Assembly (NCBI GenBank): GCA_009829735.1
Contig: CM020620.1
Coordinates: forward strand, 13,389,420-13,453,419
DNA length: 64,000 bases
Reading direction: 5' to 3'
Source of the DNA: Pyropia yezoensis
Lineage: Eukaryota > Rhodophyta > Bangiophyceae > Bangiales > Bangiaceae
How positions within the stretch are numbered: position 1 is the first letter of the stretch; each line of letters starts with the position of its first letter. A model generated the notes under the pieces. It was not told the DNA's origin. It saw only the letters and a program-made list of their open reading frames with translations, and did no database searches. Positions 32,174 to 41,482 of the stretch are shown here, piece by piece. The translations under genes were made by a program, and so were the position numbers.

Positions 32174-35100
32174 TTACAGTAGGCGTCGTCGCCTCATGTA
32201 CGGCATGAGGAGTTGGCGGGGTATATTTGCCGCCTGTTCCCAGGTGGGTGAGTCGTATCCGACCCACATAACCTTGACGTACCAGGGTCCTGGTTGGTCC
32301 GGGTCGGTGTGTCCGACCACGCTCTCTACTTGGTATGGAATCCCATCCGGTCCCACCGGGTCATCTGACCGGTGGGTTGTAAGAGCTTCATGTAGCAGCC
32401 CAGCCGGTACCGGCTGAGGCTGTTCCGGCTTCGGAGCAGGTGTCACATCATTGAGGTTGATGCGTTGTATCTCCGTATCGGAGTGCAGGATGACAGAGTG
32501 ATCATCTCTGTGTAAGATCTGGTACGGTCCCTTGACCGGTTGCATAAGCTTGTTCCCTCGGAACTTCTGGTGTCTGATATAGACCCAGTTACCTGTTACC
32601 AGGGTTGCGTTGCGTACCCGTAGCCGGGCGTCAAAGTTCTTCTTGTATCGAAGTTGTGTACGGTCAAGGGCACCCTTGAGCTTGGGTATCATCCACGATA
32701 GCTTGGCCAACCAAGCTAAGTGGATCCGTTCGGCCGGTCGGCCCTTCGGTGTATCATACCGAGTGCATCTGCCCGGTGGCAGCGTCAGGTTACCGACGCC
32801 CATCGGCATGACCCATTCCAGGGGGGCAATGGTGGTACTCCGGTGGGGCCTGGCATTGTATGCCAGGGTCAAGACGGACAGAAGCCTGTCCCACGTCTTC
32901 GTGTGTTCCGCCACATAGCATTGGAGCATCTTGACGATGGTGCGGTTGAACCGCTCCACCTGCCCGTTGGACTGCGGGTGGTAGTCGGATGCCCGACGGG
33001 GTTCGATACCGAACATGCCCAGGACCTTAGTGCAGAATGCTGACGTAAGGTTTGCTCCGTTATCGGAGAGGAGTTGCTTCATTACTCCGTAAGCACTGAT
33101 CCAGTGGTCAACCACTGCGTTCATGATGGTGTAGGCCGTATCGTCCGGGATTGCTACTGCCCGTGACAGCTTAGTAAAGCGGTCCGACATGACCAGGATG
33201 TACCTGTTCCCTTCTTCCGTTACCGGAAGCGGTCCGAGTATGTCGATAGCGACTTGCTCGTTGGGTCCATCCGGGGGGAACAGCTTCATAGCGGATGCCC
33301 GCCTGTGAAGACTCATGCCATTCCGTGCGCACGGGTGGCATTCCCGCACGTGGTCGATTACGTCGACGGCCATTGCTGGCCAGTAGAAGAACCTTCGCAT
33401 TGCTGCGAACATACGTGAACCCCCCGGGTGTCCGGCTGTGGGGTTCTGGTGTTCTCGTTCCATGACGGCTTGCCGTAAGGACACGGGAACCACGACTTGA
33501 TGCCGTCCATCGGTGGGTGCCCGCCGGTATATGAGTCCGTCCTCGTTCTCGGAGAAGATGCCGGCCGTACCGGCCAGGAGGTTAGCACGATGACGTCTAC
33601 AGTCGTCGTCATTGGCTTGTGCCTCGCGGAAGTCCGCGAGGGTTAGTGGGCATGCTCGGTGTGCCATGGTATGGTCAACCATACCTTGGGTAGCATTACC
33701 CACCATGCAAACTGGTACAACTGGGATGTCCTCGTCCACCTGTCGGGTATCCCCGCTCGGTGTATCGAGTCGCGACAGCGCGTCTGCCAGATGATGGGTG
33801 GAGCCGGCCTTATATATGGTACGGTAGTCGTGCTCGGCCATCTTCAGCCTCCACCGGGCTAGCCGACCGTGGCTGTCGGAATCCTTGTCACCAAGGTTGA
33901 GAAGCCATCGTAAAGGTTCGTGGTCGGACCTTACGATGAGCCTGGAACCTTCCAGGTATGGCAGGAGCAGTTGCACTGCCCATATGACTCCGAGGCACTC
34001 GCGCTCGGTGGCACTATAGTTACGCTCAGCCGGGTTGAGTGTCCGGCTGAAGTACCCTACCGGATGTAGGTCCGGGATAGCATTATCGGTACCGATGATG
34101 GTCTCTCCCTGTAGCAGGGTGCATCCCACTTGGGTGTCGCAGGCGTCGACGTCGATGACGAAGGTCCCGCGTCTATGCGGCAACGCAAGCATGGGTGGGG
34201 CTAGCAAAGCTTGCTTGAGCAGCTCGAATGCCTCTCCCTCGCTGGGCAAGGGAGGTTGGAGTACCTTTGGCAAGGCACTGCTCGTCAGAACCGTTAACGG
34301 TTTGGCTATACGAGCGAAGTCCTTGACGAACAGTCGGTATACGTTGCACATTCCCAGGAAGCTTTTCAGCTGTGTCTGGGTGGTTGGGTATTGCGCATCC
34401 CGGAGTGCCCAAGTATTAGCTTCGAGCTCTCCCAGTTTACCTGGTGTGATCTGGTGACCCAGACACTCGACTGTCTGCTGGAAGAAGGCGCACTTCTTGA
34501 GGCGCAGGGTTACCCCGGCGTTCCGCAAGAGGGTGAGTACCTCGTCGACATGTTGCACATGGTCATCCATGTTACGTGAGAAGACGATGACGTCGTCCAA
34601 GTACACCAGGCAGTTACGCCACTTGACTCCCGACAGTATGATGTCGATGGCCCGTTGGAATGTGGCGGGGGCGTTGGACAATCCGAAGGGCATCCTTAGG
34701 AACTCGTACACGCCACTGTGACAGACGAACGCCGTCTTGGGGATATCCTCTTCCGCCACTGGGATCTGCCAGTACCCGGCATTGCAGTCGATAGTGGTAA
34801 ACACTGTGGCTTCCCCCAGCGAGTCGATACACTCGTCCATCCTTGGTAAAGGGTATGAGTCTTTCTTGGTAACCAAGTTGAGGCGTCGATAGTCGATGCA
34901 AAACCGAGGGGTTTGATCCTTCTTCGGTACGATCACGACTGGGGCACCCCACTCCGACATCGAAGGTCGGATCACCTTAGCTTCACTCATCCTCTTCACT
35001 TCCCCATCAACGATCTCTCGTTGCATAGGTCCCGCACGGTGCGGTTGCGACCGCGCTGGTCGAGCACCTGGTACCAGGTCTATACGGTGTTGGGTTGCCC

Positions 35101-36265
35101 CAATGGTACCCAGCGCCCCGCCGGTCCACATGACGTCGTGCTTTCTTAGCATCCGTCGTACCCCTTCAGCTACCGAAGGGGGAAGGTGGTCGAGGTCAGC
35201 CTCGGCTAGTGCCTTCAAGGCTTCTTGGTCCTTTGGCGGCATGTCCGCCGGAGCCGCCGATGGGTTAGGCTTCCCGTCATCGGGTTGCTGTCGCTCGGTG
35301 GTCTCGGCGACTGCCAACACCTCAAGTGGTTCCACTTGACCTTCCTTGTCAGGGGTAAGGATATCTCCTTCGTAGAGCTCGGCAATCCCGAGGATAGTTC
35401 CCTTCGGGAGGGTGACTGCCTTACGGCGATAGTTCGCCATCACCAGCAGTGATGACCCCCCTGCTGGGAGGTCTGCGATACCATTGGCCATGGTCAACCC
35501 ATGGCGCTTGTAGGTTCGTAGGTTGGACTGGACTCTGCAGATGCCTGCGAGGTCACAGTTAACCGGGAGGACGGTCTCCGATAGCGGCTCAAAGCGAGTC
35601 CGCTTGGCCAGCCGGAGTGTCTTCGGTTCTACGCTTGCGTATACCACAGCCACGTTAACGTGGCTCCCTTGTAGCGTCAGGTCCCTGACGATCGCTGTCT
35701 GTCCTCTCTTCGTCCCGTCGGCCTCTTGCAGCTCGACGGTCCTCCGGCCCGGCCGGATTGCATCAACGTGAACGTTGATGAAGGTGCACCCCAGTATGCA
35801 GGGCACAGATAGCGTCTCACATACCAGGAAGTCAACTTCCGTAGTAAGCTCCCCGATGGTGACCTGCAGCGACATCGCTGCGGTCGTACGAATGAGACGA
35901 CCATTCGCATCCTTGATCGTGGGTCCCCGAGCAACTCTGACTCGCGGGAGCCACTTGTCCGGGAGGGTATCCTTCCGGATCAAGTTAGGTCCAGCCCCTG
36001 TATCCAGTACGGGGTAATACGGCCGGGTCGACAGGGGGTCTACCCCCAGTGTGGCTGATACCTTGAAGTTCTCCAAGGTGAACAGTACGTGGCCTACACC
36101 GATATCCGGTGTAGCTCGGGCATCCTGAACAGGGCCCTTGTCTGGTTCCATGTGACGGGGCCTCCCGTCCTCTCCTCCCAACCTTGGAGGTTGGTCATCA
36201 ATCCCCTGACGCCGTTTCGTCGGGGCCGGAAGGTGTACCCGGGGGTTGATGCGGCGTCGGCTCAA
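32174..36265 (-). CDS. pol: family 1 pol polyprotein, copy B
   Basis: About 1363 codons are open. The frame also extends upstream to the gag slippery site (36355-36361) with no ATG, so translation is probably by -1 frameshift. Order: aspartic protease (DTGAGPNLI, Asp codon 36004-36002), RT (FCIDYRRLN, TIDCNAGYWQIP, YLDDVIVFS near 34600), RNase H (DVDACDTQVGC ... SDHEPLRWLL), integrase with H-H-C-C finger, DILGPLP, LSDNGANL and NGQVERFN (catalytic D, D, E all present). A C-terminal chromodomain-like segment (WYVKVMWVGYDSPTWEQ) follows. It cuts precursors, copies the RNA and inserts the DNA. No frame lesion is seen, so it is potentially active. Confidence 0.93.
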   Translation of the reverse strand: MSRRRINPRVHLPAPTKRRQGIDDQPPRLGGEDGRPRHMEPDKGPVQDARATPDIGVGHVLFTLENFKVSATLGVDPLSTRPYYPVLDTGAGPNLIRKDTLPDKWLPRVRVARGPTIKDANGRLIRTTAAMSLQVTIGELTTEVDFLVCETLSVPCILGCTFINVHVDAIRPGRRTVELQEADGTKRGQTAIVRDLTLQGSHVNVAVVYASVEPKTLRLAKRTRFEPLSETVLPVNCDLAGICRVQSNLRTYKRHGLTMANGIADLPAGGSSLLVMANYRRKAVTLPKGTILGIAELYEGDILTPDKEGQVEPLEVLAVAETTERQQPDDGKPNPSAAPADMPPKDQEALKALAEADLDHLPPSVAEGVRRMLRKHDVMWTGGALGTIGATQHRIDLVPGARPARSQPHRAGPMQREIVDGEVKRMSEAKVIRPSMSEWGAPVVIVPKKDQTPRFCIDYRRLNLVTKKDSYPLPRMDECIDSLGEATVFTTIDCNAGYWQIPVAEEDIPKTAFVCHSGVYEFLRMPFGLSNAPATFQRAIDIILSGVKWRNCLVYLDDVIVFSRNMDDHVQHVDEVLTLLRNAGVTLRLKKCAFFQQTVECLGHQITPGKLGELEANTWALRDAQYPTTQTQLKSFLGMCNVYRLFVKDFARIAKPLTVLTSSALPKVLQPPLPSEGEAFELLKQALLAPPMLALPHRRGTFVIDVDACDTQVGCTLLQGETIIGTDNAIPDLHPVGYFSRTLNPAERNYSATERECLGVIWAVQLLLPYLEGSRLIVRSDHEPLRWLLNLGDKDSDSHGRLARWRLKMAEHDYRTIYKAGSTHHLADALSRLDTPSGDTRQVDEDIPVVPVCMVGNATQGMVDHTMAHRACPLTLADFREAQANDDDCRRHRANLLAGTAGIFSENEDGLIYRRAPTDGRHQVVVPVSLRQAVMEREHQNPTAGHPGGSRMFAAMRRFFYWPAMAVDVIDHVRECHPCARNGMSLHRRASAMKLFPPDGPNEQVAIDILGPLPVTEEGNRYILVMSDRFTKLSRAVAIPDDTAYTIMNAVVDHWISAYGVMKQLLSDNGANLTSAFCTKVLGMFGIEPRRASDYHPQSNGQVERFNRTIVKMLQCYVAEHTKTWDRLLSVLTLAYNARPHRSTTIAPLEWVMPMGVGNLTLPPGRCTRYDTPKGRPAERIHLAWLAKLSWMIPKLKGALDRTQLRYKKNFDARLRVRNATLVTGNWVYIRHQKFRGNKLMQPVKGPYQILHRDDHSVILHSDTEIQRINLNDVTPAPKPEQPQPVPAGLLHEALTTHRSDDPVGPDGIPYQVESVVGHTDPDQPGPWYVKVMWVGYDSPTWEQAANIPRQLLMPYMRRRRLL

Positions 36266-36348
36266 CCGCGCTCTCCGTGGGGCTTTCCCCGCGGCAGTCC
36301 GGGACGGCTTGCTCGGGTTACCCCAGCGACCCCGTGTCGTCCTTCCTC

Positions 36349-38526
36349 TTACTCGTTTCCCGTGCTCGGCCGGGTACTGTCCTCCGGGGCATCCGAGGGA
36401 GGGGGTGCCTCCTCGACTGCCAGTACTTCTCCTGGAGCTTGCTGCCTACCCGGTGCCGGGCCTCGGGCGGGATACCAACCCATGGATGCCTTGCGTTGCG
36501 CCGCTGCCCGTCGAGACTCCTCCGGGATGAGTGGGCATGCGGACACCCAGTGTTGGGGGTCTCCGCACAACATACATCCGGACGTGCCGGCCGTCCCGGG
36601 CGTCCGCGTCGGGTTGGCTCCATAGGTCCGGTTGCCTGCCTAGGGCGCCCGAGTGCCCGCCCCTTGGTAGGCCTTGGGTCCCGGTGCCAGCCGGAACATG
36701 GACTTCCCCAACCGGTTGGCTCTACCAGCGATGTGCGGAGGTGCCTCCGTACGTACTGCCCATGTCGGCAGGGGCTGGTGGGGGTTACCCGTAACCGGGG
36801 CATACCCCGTAGTCCGCACATACGGGACGCGCCGACCCGCTCCCTCGTTGACCTGGAACTGGGTCCCAGCCGGGGCGATGTACGCTACCGTACCATGCTC
36901 ATCAATCACCGGCGTCGCCGGTAGCAACAGGTGGCCCTGTTGGTCGACTAGAGGTTCATCCTCACCGGTAGGGGGATGTTCGGTCGCCACCAGTACTGGT
37001 GCGGCCTTACGTTCCACCTTCTCTTGCCTCGGTACCGGGGTAAGACTGGGCTTGCCTCCCTCACCCTTGAGCTTCGGGGCCAAGGCGCATTCCGGGTGTA
37101 GCACCCGGTAGGCGTCCCCTAGGGACTTGCACATATGCATCAGTCGACTGAAGTTCGTCCGGGCCGTATTGGCTCCCCGTGCGGATAACCGCACGTAGTT
37201 GGGTACTCCTGCGAACAGGATGGCCCGTAGTTCCCCTTCACCGAGGAGCTTCCCCAGCTCGTAGTCGAGCTCTTGGATCCGGCGTCCAAACATCTCCTCA
37301 TCCTCCCAGGACTGGGCGGTGGCAGTGCGAAGGGCCTGATAGTGGTCTTCGCACTTGTCCTTACTGAGGTAGCTGCTAAGAAACTCCTTCAATGTACCAC
37401 GGTAATCCATGGGGGTGGCTGCAACCCTCATTCCCGGCATCGGGGATGCCTGGCGGAGGATGCCTCGAACCCGCTCGTCAACAAAGAACGGGAGGATCTC
37501 CAGCGCCAGCCCCTCGTTGACGAGTGCCTTGTCTGCGGCTGCCTTAAAGCTAGTCAAGAAGCCGATGACTGCCAACGGGCGTCCGTTGGGGCCCCCGAAC
37601 ATAGGGACTCCCTTCATAAGGGTCTGCATAGAGCGAATCGCTCGGTGAGAGGTCGTACGTATCGATTCCGATACGGCAGTGGATCGGTCCTCCAAACGAT
37701 AACGTTCGGGAGTCAGTACCGACCTGAAGACTTCGTTGACAATCTCCGTGTCCGCGTCCTGGATATCCAGTCGCTTCGCCAGTTGATGAGTGAACTCATC
37801 GGACTCCAACCGCTTCAGTAAGCTCGCAGTAACCTGCGCTGTCATCGCTTGCATCAGTGACGCTGGAACTTCCGGCGTCGGCGCCTCGGGTACCCGAGTT
37901 GCCTGGCTTCCGTCGTCGAGAGGGTAATGGGAGACGGTACCGTCTCCTCCCATCGCCGACTCTGTTCCGGCGTAAGTGTCCGCCGGACCATGTCCACGGA
38001 GCCCGCTCTGGGTGCTCCGAGCGTAGCGCTCCGTATGGCTACGTTCCAACTCACCCGACGAGTCGGATCCATAACCCGCCGTGTCCGGGGGTTGTCCAGG
38101 AGTAGCAACACCGGGGTTGACCCTGGTGGCCTCCGAAAGTAGTCCGGCCGGTTCGAACCGTACCGGTGTGGAGGGGACCCGACGGGGTACCGTCGTATGG
38201 CGTGCTGACATCAGCACGGCCATTGCGTCCTCCGTACGCTCTTGACGGGCGTCGAGCCCGGTGAACCGGGCCTCGATGCGAGCCAATGATGCCATCAGGG
38301 AGTCCCCTGGTGAAGGTGGCGGCGGCGTGAGGTCGGCAGAGGACAGTTGCGGCGGTCCGCCGCCCCCGGCCGTCCGTGCCGTACCAAACGTCGATCCGGC
38401 ACCGGAGAGCATCGGCGTCTCAATGTTGTCGATCGGGTTACCGATCCCGGTTCCCGGGTTCAGCTCCGGGGTCGGCGTCGACGCCGATCCGTCACCTTGA
38501 ACGTTCCCCGTCTCTTGGGTAGACAT
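36349..38526 (-). pseudogene. gag: family 1 gag, copy B, with one in-frame TAG
   Basis: Starts at ATG 38526. A Ser/Thr/Pro-rich N terminus is followed by a capsid-like region (MEDEEMFG-type segments about 37300-36900). A TAG at 36640-36642, where copy A has GAG, cuts it before the CCHC zinc knuckle CMLCGDPQHWVSAC (about 36570-36529). After the TAG the same frame is open to the natural TAA at 36349. The slippery GGGAAAC (36355-36361, minus) lies two codons before that TAA. Unless the TAG is read through, both zinc knuckle and Gag-Pol would be lost, making this the single obvious defect of an otherwise intact element. Confidence 0.85.
36355..36361 (-). promoter_or_regulatory. -1 frameshift site, copy B gag/pol
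   Basis: G GGA AAC GAG TAA in gag phase on the minus strand. The -1 frame (RVRGRTTRGRWG...) runs open into pol. Confidence 0.75.
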
Positions 38527-38731
38527 AGTCACAATCAGTCAACCGACGTAACAGTCACCTCGAATAAGAGAGCGAGGGGGTAGTTGGGGGAGAGTAACCG
38601 TAGATCGCAGTCAAACGCAACTACTCAACACAATCAACAGATCGCAACACCACGAGTACAAGAAAAGGACTGGATCCCTATTCGTGTGTCAGGGCCGAAG
38701 ACGGCGTCACCACAAGGGTGACGGAGACCCG

Positions 38732-38749
38732 TCCCCTGCTGCTCCACCA
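38732..38749 (-). other. primer-binding site of copy B
   Basis: The minus strand TGGTGGAGCAGCAGGGGA is one base inside the 5' LTR. Confidence 0.78.
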
Positions 38750-38750
38750 A

Positions 38751-39114
38751 TGTAGCACAATAGGGTATCCGCTGCACGTCCACTCTCAGGGAACACTCGC
38801 CAGGGGGGATCGGCACCAACGTCACCGGGAGGCCAAGGTTGCTTTCCTTGGAGCGCAAGCCACGGGACCAAGATGAAAGCCCAACTGGGAGGGGTTTGTT
38901 GTTCTGCCTTGGCCGGCGGTGGATTCGCCGCCGGCCCCCTCGTTATGAACCCTCGGAGACACTACTAACTACCCTCCACCCCAAGATGCAAGTCCCTCTG
39001 GTCATACGTAACTTATAGATACCGTGACCAGTACGGACTCTCAAATTGAAAGCCAAGGATTAGAAGTAGCCCTCCTAATATTAGGGTCACAATACGGCCG
39101 ACCATATTGCTACA
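38751..39114 (-). repeat. 5' LTR of copy B
   Basis: 364 bp, nearly identical to 28402-28765. Confidence 0.95.
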
Positions 39115-40080
39115 GTCCATCGGGGAATTGCCTCCGTGATCGTCCCATACGGTCAAGAACGCGTACAGCAGCCGCTGCTCACGCCTCGACAACCCCGCCC
39201 CGCCAACACCAAGAACGAGCTGCTGCAGCGCCCGAAGACGCTGGGTGTTAAACTGCCCGGGCCGACTGTTCTTGCGCCTCTGCAGCAGGGGGACAGAGCA
39301 AGCAGCGTCATCCAGCACCTCGTATAGGGTGCGCACTCTGGTCGCCAGTGACTGGTAGCCAGACTGTTGCCTGGGCACCCCACACCCCGTCCCGCTACGG
39401 CTGGCACCACCTCCGTCGTTGCCATCCACTGCGTCACCTGTCATTTCCATGACCGCATACAGCTCGTCGCGTATGGCACCGTCGTAACAGCCACGCTGGT
39501 CAGACATTGAGGGGGCCTCACGCACACTGACAGGTGCAACAGGCGCACCGGCTCCGCCACGAGGAAAAAGAGGGGGTCCGCTTCCATCTTCGACGGCTGC
39601 AGACGGCGCTCGTGCGCCGCTGCCGCTGCCCGCTGCCCCACCAGGACTCTTTGGAGGTGAGGCCGAGTCCGCGGTCGTCCCCAATGGGCCGCCTGAACCA
39701 GGTAGCCGTGCCTTTTTGAATGGCGCAATGCCGTTTCCGCCTTGTTTCTTGTGAATGGCCTTTTGATGCAGCACCAGCCCATTACGGCTCCTCGCCTCGA
39801 ACCCACAGAAGCAGCATGTGAGCGCCTTTGGGCGCTTTCCATGCTGTGTGGACATGTCACTGCCTGTGGCATTCAGGCATCACGGTTGCGGGCGGCAGGG
39901 CGTAGCGTTGGGCAAAGCTTGTCCCAAGATAAGAAGCAGAGTCAGTACCTGTGAAATGGTGCTACTGGCAGGGCATAACCAGGGCGCGTGCGAACGCTTG
40001 CATCAACACAGAACACGCCGATCAGTACAACGAGGAAAATAGTGCCCAACGTACCTCAACGACAGCGTCGCCATCCAGTC

Positions 40081-40162
40081 GCGCCGCCAGGCCTCCGCAC
40101 CGCCAGGCTCTCGCACCGCCAGGCTCCCGCACAGCCAGGCTCCCGCACCGCCAGGCCCTTCT
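40081..40162. repeat. 16-bp tandem repeat, about five units
   Basis: Consecutive units resembling GCACCGCCAGGCTCCC with one or two changes each. Confidence 0.8.
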
Positions 40163-40227
40163 CGTTACTCGTACTCGTACAACGCCGATAAGATAAAAGC
40201 CCCCACCACCGCGCCGGCGTCCTCGTC

Positions 40228-40273
40228 GACGGGTCCCGTCGAGCCCCGTCGAGCCCCGTCGAGTCTCGTCGAG
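40228..40273. repeat. direct repeats of CCCGTCGAG (four copies)
   Basis: Clustered 9-10 bp motifs upstream of the divergent genes. A related CCCATCGAG cluster lies at 44965-45010. Possible subterminal or regulatory repeats of a DNA transposon. Confidence 0.6.
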
Positions 40274-40853
40274 CAGCAGCGGGAAAGGCCGCCGAGGACC
40301 TGCTCTCTCGCACAGCGTTCCGCCCCGTCTGCGAGAGGGCAGCAGCTGTCGAAGCGCTCCGACTTCGCTGCCAAAGCCACGACCACTAACTACTCACACC
40401 GGCATCTTTGAAGTCACCAAGTGTAGGCCTAATTGTTCATTGCAGGGCTGAGTGTGTAAACATTGTACTGTTCGCACCAATAGAATGGCAGTATGTCAGT
40501 ATTTCGATAACCTAGTTGCGCTCCTGTGTCGTACTGGAGTACAAACCAGGAACAATACCGATCTGAAGGCGCTCTCGGACAGTAGTCTTGCCGCGTAGAC
40601 GGCCGCTGCTTGCGAAAGCGGTCTTCGTCGCCCATCTTCGAGCTCTGGCGGTCCTTGGGTGCCCCGCAGGACGTGCTCGGCCTTGTTCTGCCCCCGGCGA
40701 GCAGTCGCGATGCAATGCCTCGCAGAAGGCTTCGCCCCACGCTGTAGCGGCACGCTGTTGGTGAGTTTGGCCTTCCACTTCGATCTCAGCGGTTGCACCC
40801 GGCGATCGTGCTCGTGGCTGCGAGGGGAGGGGGCTGCGAGGGGAGCGGGCTGC

Positions 40854-40884
<31 letters not shown>

Positions 40885-41482
40885 GGTAAGTGACCAGTGT
40901 GGAAGGCGGGGAGGATCGGAATGGTTGTGCACTGTACAGAGAGTGGGCAAAGAGCGGTGGGGAGGGACGGGTCGGCGGGCAATGAGGTGACGTGGGGGTG
41001 GGCGCGACGCGGGCTGCAGTGCACGCCTCGACAAGCTGCTTGAGCGTCTGTGGCTCTGAACCTCTTGCTTACTTTTTTCTGCGTCTTGCAGTGCTGCTGT
41101 TGGGTCCGCGACTGGTTGTGCGTCCCAATGGGTCCCTCCTGTCCTCTCGCACGGTTCTGTCGATGGCTGCTTTCCCCCCATCCCCGCCCCCCCTGCCCCA
41201 CGTTGTGCCCCTCCCCATTCCCACGCTCCTCACCGGGTGACCAAGGCCTCTCAATGTGAATGGGCAATGCGATCGGCCTGTGGCGAGCCATCCACAGCCG
41301 CAGGTGCTCCACGCGGTGTCCATGGTGCAGGTTAGTTGACTGGAGGGTCCTCTTAAGGGGGAGAGGGACGCGTGCCGGTCTCACCACCTCCCGACACGCG
41401 CTTCTCACACCCATGTCCATTTCCGCTTTTCTCTGCCTTCGCCCTCTTCGCCGACGAGCGTTCTTTGCTTGCGCTTTTCACC

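Larger units (their letters stand above)
28402..39114 (-). mobile_element. Ty3/Gypsy family 1, copy B: nearly intact 10.7-kb element with antisense ORFs
   Basis: LTRs at 28402-28765 and 38751-39114 (364 bp each, about four differences by eye) with a perfect TSD GTCCA (28397-28401 and 39115-39119). In the minus direction: 5' LTR, PBS, gag, pol with chromodomain. Two plus-strand ORFs (29354-31723) and a polypurine tract next to the 3' LTR follow. The insertion lies in exon 1 of the transposase gene, whose frame is continuous when the element is removed. Low LTR divergence indicates a recent insertion. The only clear coding lesion is a TAG in gag. Confidence 0.95.
25168..39855 (-). pseudogene. 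CACTA/Plavaka-like DDE transposase gene, four exons, split by copy B
   Basis: Exon model on the minus strand: 39855-39115 joined to 28396-28021 (copy B and one TSD removed), 27837-27258, 27074-26902, 26722-25168. Introns of 183, 183 and 179 bp are all GT-AG, and each junction restores a family-like motif: LSWSGAHKLYPVRVRMIND, GFDALHVLDLGVTR and CRIPPGFFVKADETQ. The N terminus has a C2H2 finger (C-x2-C-x12-H-x4-H). The middle has LHLYSDSSQLS and a DQPEE...C-x2-C segment. The C terminus has KVHKLMCH and TNEISHKEDKPSYART. The pattern fits EnSpm/CACTA-related transposases; the exact family is uncertain. A TAG at 28178-28180 and an apparent 1-nt frameshift near 27350 also break it. Confidence 0.65.
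39856..41482. other. divergent intergenic region with short tandem repeats
   Basis: It separates the transposase start (39855, minus) from the ORF at 41483 (plus) and probably holds both promoters. It contains a 16-bp tandem repeat (about 40081-40162, GCACCGCCAGGCTCCC-like, five units), four CCCGTCGAG repeats (40228-40273) and a 26-base G run (40856-40881). No convincing gene. Confidence 0.55.

Noticed and set aside
40429..40740. Minus-strand 103-codon frame between the divergent genes
   Set aside because: No homology pattern or start context; overlaps repeats and the likely promoter region.
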